Source: an uncultured Eubacteriales bacterium | GTDB taxonomy: Bacteria > Bacillota > Clostridia > Oscillospirales > Oscillospiraceae | Direction of reading: 5' to 3' | Assembly: GCA_900555735.1 (NCBI GenBank) | Contig: USMI01000058.1 | Span: 1 to 9,911, forward strand | Length of the DNA: 9,911 nucleotides | Shown here: one piece after another, positions 7,317-9,911 of the stretch | Layout of the letters: each line of letters opens with the position of its first letter | How positions within the stretch are numbered: the stretch's first letter is position 1 | Program-made: the position numbers and the translations under genes | Notes under the pieces: generated by a model | Databases searched by the model: none | Told to the model about the DNA's origin: nothing | What the model saw: only the letters and a program-made list of their open reading frames with translations

Positions 7317-7364
7317 CCGCTAAACTCTCCTTTCAGTCAGGAAAAATGTAGTTGCTTTTAGCGG
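7317..7364. repeat. Spaced 8-bp inverted repeat over the sortase promoter
   Basis: CCGCTAAA (7317-7324) is the reverse complement of TTTAGCGG (7357-7364); the arms are 32 bases apart. The right arm overlaps the end of the -35 box and the promoter spacer, so it could be an operator half. With arms this short it may also be chance. Confidence 0.25.
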
Positions 7365-7380
7365 CACAATATGGTAGTAT
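7352..7380 (+). promoter_or_regulatory. Sigma-70-type promoter of the sortase gene
   Basis: TTGCTT (7352-7357), a 17-base spacer and TAGTAT (7375-7380), with TGG directly before the -10 box giving an extended -10 element. It lies 86 bases before the gene start. It gives the sortase gene transcription independent of the phage module upstream. Confidence 0.65.
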
Positions 7381-7465
7381 GGTGACAAGTGCTGTGAGAC
7401 TTTTATCCGGCACGGTTCCCCATAGGCCGCACATCAAAGCTTCGGCCATGCGAAAGGAGAAGAAA

Positions 7466-8356
7466 ATGAAAGTAAAATTTGACCGCTTTGTTCAGGCTCT
7501 TCCCATGAGCGGACGCACGTTTACCCGGCTGCTGGTTTTGGCACTGTCTCTGGTGATGGTTCTGGCGCTGGTGGGCTGCGGCGGCGACACGACGCCCGAT
7601 GACAACAACGACGCCAACAAGCCTTCCATCGTGGATCCGGACGACACCGAAAACCGTGTGGAGCCCGATCCCGTTGTGGAGCCCGCAGGCATGGAGGAGA
7701 CCTTTGCCAAGTACAAGGATGTATACGCATGGCTGGAGGTACCTGATTTCGCCAAGATCCTGGGCACCGATCACGAGCTGTCTTATCCCGTGGCACAGCA
7801 TCCCACTGACCGCAGCTTCTATCTGAGCCGCGATCTGGACGGCAACAGCAACAAGGCTGGCACCATTTTCAGCGAGGCCGTGTGCGAGGGCAAGACCATC
7901 AACAGTCGTGACCTGAACGATCCCGTTACCGTGCTGTATGGCCACAATCAGGCCAACCGCACCATGTTCGGCGGCCTGCAGAGCATGCTGAAGAATCTGG
8001 ATTTCAGCAAGCAGCATTTGGTGTATATGTATCAGAAGGATCGCCGCGTGACCTATCAGATCGTGGGCGGCGTGCAGTATGATACCAGCCACATCATCTA
8101 CTACCATGACTTTACCAATGACGAGGTGTTCAACAGCTTCTTCGACCAGCTGTGGCAGGAAACCGACAGCACCACCAATCTGGACAAGGACAATAAGCCC
8201 GTGGCCGGTGACAAGGTGCTGATCCTGTCGGTGTGCAAGAACGGTGACGACAACCATCGTTACCTGATCGTCTGCAAGATGATCGAGGATACCGCCGATC
8301 CCACCACCTGGCCCCTGAAGGATACCACCGTTGCGACGGATACCAAAACCAACTGA
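7466..8356 (+). CDS. Class B-like sortase with lipoprotein signal peptide
   Basis: A 296-residue predicted transpeptidase acting outside the membrane. Sortases cut a sorting motif in secreted proteins and join them to the cell wall or to pilin. ATG 7466 is chosen because AGGAGA (7455-7460) lies 5 bases upstream; earlier in-frame starts sit on the ribosome site or the promoter. Residues 1-38 form a lipoprotein signal: basic front, hydrophobic RLLVLALSLVMVLALV, then the lipobox LVGC with Cys38. An Asp/Pro/Glu-rich linker runs to about 75. The sortase fold shows His160 in VLYGHNQ followed by TMFGGL (class B style), Cys257 in LILSVC, and Arg265 in HRYLIV, so the catalytic triad is complete. No sorting-motif substrate is encoded nearby. 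It is monocistronic, with its own promoter and terminator. The substrate is unknown. Confidence 0.85.
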   Translation: MKVKFDRFVQALPMSGRTFTRLLVLALSLVMVLALVGCGGDTTPDDNNDANKPSIVDPDDTENRVEPDPVVEPAGMEETFAKYKDVYAWLEVPDFAKILGTDHELSYPVAQHPTDRSFYLSRDLDGNSNKAGTIFSEAVCEGKTINSRDLNDPVTVLYGHNQANRTMFGGLQSMLKNLDFSKQHLVYMYQKDRRVTYQIVGGVQYDTSHIIYYHDFTNDEVFNSFFDQLWQETDSTTNLDKDNKPVAGDKVLILSVCKNGDDNHRYLIVCKMIEDTADPTTWPLKDTTVATDTKTN

Positions 8357-8361
8357 ATCGT

Positions 8362-8400
8362 AAAAAGCACCCTGTTCCGCGAGGAACAGGGTGCTTTTTA
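8362..8400 (+). terminator. Strong intrinsic terminator after the sortase gene
   Basis: GCACCCTGTTCC (8367-8378) pairs perfectly with GGAACAGGGTGC (8383-8394) across the GNRA-type loop GCGA, followed by TTTTT (8395-8399). The A-run before the stem (8362-8366) would also give a U-run on the opposite strand, so it could work in both directions. Confidence 0.92.
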
Positions 8401-8440
8401 TTTAGATAAAAGAGAAGAGAGAAAAGTGAAAAGGTATGGT

Positions 8441-8458
8441 GTGCCGCTGGCGCGGCAC
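8441..8458. repeat. Short 7-bp hairpin between the convergent terminators
   Basis: GTGCCGC (8441-8447) and GCGGCAC (8452-8458) pair around TGGC. No U-run follows on either strand. It sits just beyond the minus-strand terminator and follows a purine-rich stretch (8408-8434). No role is assigned. Confidence 0.35.
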
Positions 8459-8461
8459 AAT

Positions 8462-8497
8462 AAAAAAAGCAAAGTCCCCGGCTCGGCCAGGAACTTT
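8462..8497 (-). terminator. Intrinsic terminator of the rhomboid-like gene
   Basis: On the minus strand AAAGTTCCTGGC pairs with GCCGGGGACTTT (12 pairs, two of them G-U) around CGA, then G-C and seven T residues (plus-strand A run 8462-8468). It lies 6 bases after the stop of the minus-strand gene. Confidence 0.88.
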
Positions 8498-8503
8498 GTT
8501 ATT

Positions 8504-9373
8504 TCACTCCGTGAAGTGGACGTGGGTGAAGATGTGATCCTGACAGAAGCAGTGATAGCCCGCGCACTTACTGCAATAGCGGAACTGCAGGTCGGGATAG
8601 TCCGTATCCGTGCGGCCGCAGACGGCGCACTTGTGGTGATAGCCCTGCTTCTGCTCCTGCCGCTGCTGTTGCTGTGCGGCCCGCTTGAACTGCACCGTCT
8701 GGGGACGGTGGCGGTAGGCGGCGCGGTCGGCCATGTAGTGTACCTCCGGCCAGATGAACACGGCAAAGTTCAGCAGCGCGATCACCGGCAGAAGCGCGCC
8801 GCCCCAGTTGCCCGCCATCAGGCTGCGCACCACATCAAAAGCAAACAGCGCCGCGTCCACATAGGCCAGCCACTTCATCTTGATGGGGATGATGAAGAAC
8901 AGCAGCACCTGCGTATTGGGAAACAGGAAGGCAAAGGCGAAGAACATGGACAGGTTCACATAGTAGGAGCCCGCCACGGTGTAGCTCTGGCCGGAGATGA
9001 GGCTGGCGATCAGCACGCCCACCGCCGTCAGCAGTACGCCGCTGATGTAGTAGAGGTTGAACTTGGCGGTGCCCCACTGGCGCTCCAGCGTGGAGCCGAT
9101 CCAGTAGTAGAAATACAGGCTGATCAGCAGCCAGAAGATGCCGCTGCTGGTGGGCACAAACACATAGGTAAGGATGCGCCACAGCTCGCCCTTCAGCACA
9201 GCGGCGGTATTCAGCGTCAGAAACGCCAGCGCGTTGGCGTCGTTGGCCTGCGTGAACATCATCAGAATATACACGATGACGTTGCCTGCCACGATGTAGA
9301 GCATCAGATTGGGGATGCCGAAACGGGGGTGCCGTGCGCAGAAGCGCTGCACCGCGTCATAGAGTTTTTTCAA
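8504..9373 (-). CDS. Rhomboid-fold membrane pseudoprotease with C-terminal Cys/His zinc-binding tail
   Basis: A 289-residue protein starting at TTG (9373-9371), supported by AGGAGG (plus 9382-9387) 8 bases upstream. About six membrane segments: residues 21-41, 68-92, 104-126, 137-152, 155-187 and 192-209. Rhomboid hallmarks are GELWRILTYVF (Trp65-Arg66) and the GSTLERQWGTAKFNLYY loop and helix (about 93-109). The catalytic GxSG is missing, since the matching region reads YYVNLSMFFAFAFLFP, and the last membrane segment has no His; proteolysis is therefore unlikely. A Gln/Arg-rich linker (about 230-243) leads to a Cys/His tail: CAVC 249-252, CSKC 267-270, Cys275, Cys277, His280, His284, His286, enough for one or two zinc sites. 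Similar proteins are familiar in Clostridia chromosomes. A role as a membrane chaperone or adaptor is inference. Confidence 0.82.
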   Translation of the reverse strand: MKKLYDAVQRFCARHPRFGIPNLMLYIVAGNVIVYILMMFTQANDANALAFLTLNTAAVLKGELWRILTYVFVPTSSGIFWLLISLYFYYWIGSTLERQWGTAKFNLYYISGVLLTAVGVLIASLISGQSYTVAGSYYVNLSMFFAFAFLFPNTQVLLFFIIPIKMKWLAYVDAALFAFDVVRSLMAGNWGGALLPVIALLNFAVFIWPEVHYMADRAAYRHRPQTVQFKRAAQQQQRQEQKQGYHHKCAVCGRTDTDYPDLQFRYCSKCAGYHCFCQDHIFTHVHFTE

Positions 9374-9413
9374 GAAAGGTTCCTCCTGTTGGTTTTATCG
9401 GGATTTGTGTTAC

Positions 9414-9442
9414 ATTGTACCCCAAAAGGCAGGAAAAGTCAT
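9414..9442 (-). promoter_or_regulatory. Likely promoter of the rhomboid-like gene
   Basis: On the minus strand ATGACT (plus 9437-9442; 4 of 6 matches to TTGACA), a 17-base spacer and TACAAT (plus 9414-9419; 5 of 6 matches) lie about 40 bases before the TTG start. It gives a short leader holding only the ribosome binding site. Confidence 0.55.
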
Positions 9443-9534
9443 TACTATTTTTTGAATAATTGGAGAAAGCGGTGTTTCGCTCTCCGGAGCGAGGGGTATT
9501 CCGCGCCTTCGGGCACGGGGACGGCCTTCGGCGA

Positions 9535-9564
9535 CCCACTTTTCCCAACAGCTGGAAAAGTGGG
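9535..9564. repeat. 11-bp perfect inverted repeat
   Basis: CCCACTTTTCC (9535-9545) pairs with GGAAAAGTGGG (9554-9564) around the 8-base loop CAACAGCT. No T-run follows on either strand, so it is not a standard terminator. Confidence 0.7.
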
Positions 9565-9575
9565 CAAAAGAGCCG

Positions 9576-9596
9576 GAAGAAACCAATGGTTTCTTC
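9576..9596. repeat. 9-bp perfect inverted repeat
   Basis: GAAGAAACC (9576-9584) pairs with GGTTTCTTC (9588-9596) around AAT. It lies 11 bases beyond the 11-bp hairpin, making a tandem hairpin pair. On the minus strand a short T-rich stretch (CTCTTTTG) follows, so a weak minus-strand terminator cannot be excluded. Confidence 0.65.
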
Positions 9597-9696
9597 ACTT
9601 CCTTGCGCGCTATACATTTTATAGAATTGTAACTGCATCCCACACGTTCACATGGAATTTTCTTTTTTGCATCGTTAAAAGGATTGTCTCTGCTCC

Positions 9697-9771
9697 TGCG
9701 CCGCTGCCGCTGATACCAACAACGAACAACACTTTGGTTCTACCGTTGAGAGCGTGAGCGGCAGCGGCGCA
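9697..9771. repeat. 15-bp perfect GC-rich inverted repeat with a 45-base loop
   Basis: TGCGCCGCTGCCGCT (9697-9711) is the exact reverse complement of AGCGGCAGCGGCGCA (9757-9771). Inside the loop, CAACG (9720-9724) can also pair with CGTTG (9744-9748), so a long two-part stem is possible. It could be a structured RNA, the ends of a very small repeat element, or a protein-binding site. No coding frame crosses it convincingly. Confidence 0.65.
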
Positions 9772-9870
9772 AGGCGAAAATCAATGCGTCATACGAAACG
9801 ATAACGGCAATGTTCTGTAAACGCGTGGTAAAAGACCACAAATTTGCAAAATGAACAGCGTGCGCGGATT

Positions 9871-9889
9871 CTTAAACCGCAGGTTTAAG
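9871..9889. repeat. 8-bp hairpin at the right edge
   Basis: CTTAAACC (9871-9878) pairs with GGTTTAAG (9882-9889) around GCA. It is followed by CTGTCC and TTTT (9896-9899), too far and too weak for a clear terminator. Confidence 0.45.
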
Positions 9890-9894
9890 CTGTC

Positions 9895-9911
9895 CTTTTG
9901 GTCACTTTTGG
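9895..9911. repeat. Direct repeat running to the window edge
   Basis: CTTTTGG occurs at 9895-9901 and 9905-9911, a 10-base period, and the second copy ends exactly at the last base. More units may follow outside the window. Confidence 0.35.

Larger units (their letters stand above)
9443..9911. other. Intergenic region without a supported gene; hairpin-rich
   Basis: This 469-base stretch holds no open frame with a credible ribosome site and protein-like composition. It is locally AT-richer than the flanking genes and carries several perfect inverted repeats (listed separately), plus a GC-rich patch of overlapping short palindromes (9474-9534, including CGCTC/GAGCG around TCCG). It could be an intergenic repeat copy, a structured RNA, or the edge of a neighbouring locus. 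No tRNA, rRNA or known riboswitch pattern was recognised. Confidence 0.5.

Noticed and set aside
7352..7465. Earlier starts (TTG 7352, ATG 7448) for the sortase
   Set aside because: They overlap the -35 box or the ribosome binding site. Starting at 7466 gives a normal lipoprotein signal peptide.
9357..9643. Minus-strand small open frames upstream of the rhomboid-like gene
   Set aside because: They run through hairpins and the predicted promoter, have atypical composition and lack ribosome sites.
8426..9757. Plus-strand open frame of 443 codons across the rhomboid-like gene
   Set aside because: It is antisense to a well-supported membrane protein that has a ribosome binding site, promoter and terminator. 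Its translation is low in hydrophobic order and runs into the hairpin-rich non-coding region.
1..9911. CRISPR array, tRNA, rRNA, insertion sequence or attachment site
   Set aside because: No regularly spaced repeats, cloverleaf-type sequence, transposase or integrase motif, or convincing pair of att-like direct repeats was seen.

Overview
The window (about 60% G+C) looks like a chromosome fragment of a high-GC, gut-type Clostridia (Oscillospiraceae/Ruminococcaceae-like). The main evidence is strong AGGAG-type ribosome binding sites, protein family resemblances recalled from that group, and a Gram-positive lipoprotein sortase. The species cannot be named from sequence alone.

Positions 1-7311 (plus strand) form one tightly packed virion-structure module of podovirus type. 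It holds the tail end of an upstream gene, an N4-gp56-family major capsid protein, two small head-completion-type proteins, a beta-rich tail nozzle-like protein, a baseplate/tail-tip-like protein, a tail-fibre/collar protein split by a -1 frameshift, and a peptidoglycan-binding, helix-rich virion protein. No tape-measure or major tail tube gene is present, which fits a short-tailed particle. No terminase, integrase, lysis or replication gene lies in the window. A 12-bp GC-rich hairpin separates the head genes from the tail genes.

Positions 7312-8400 carry a single gene with its own sigma-70-type extended -10 promoter and a strong intrinsic terminator. It encodes a class B-like sortase that appears to be a lipoprotein. 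Convergent to it, on the minus strand (8504-9373), is a rhomboid-fold membrane protein that lacks the usual catalytic residues and ends in a Cys/His-rich putative zinc-binding tail. It starts at TTG and has its own promoter and terminator. These two genes look chromosomal rather than viral, so the prophage module probably ends between 7312 and about 7350.

Positions 9443-9911 contain no gene I can support but are rich in inverted repeats: perfect stems of 11, 9, 15 and 8 bp. This may be an intergenic repeat or a structured RNA region.

No clearly new defence or mobile system was found. The best second looks are the split fibre gene, the lipid-anchored sortase, the inactive rhomboid with a zinc tail, and the structured 3' region.
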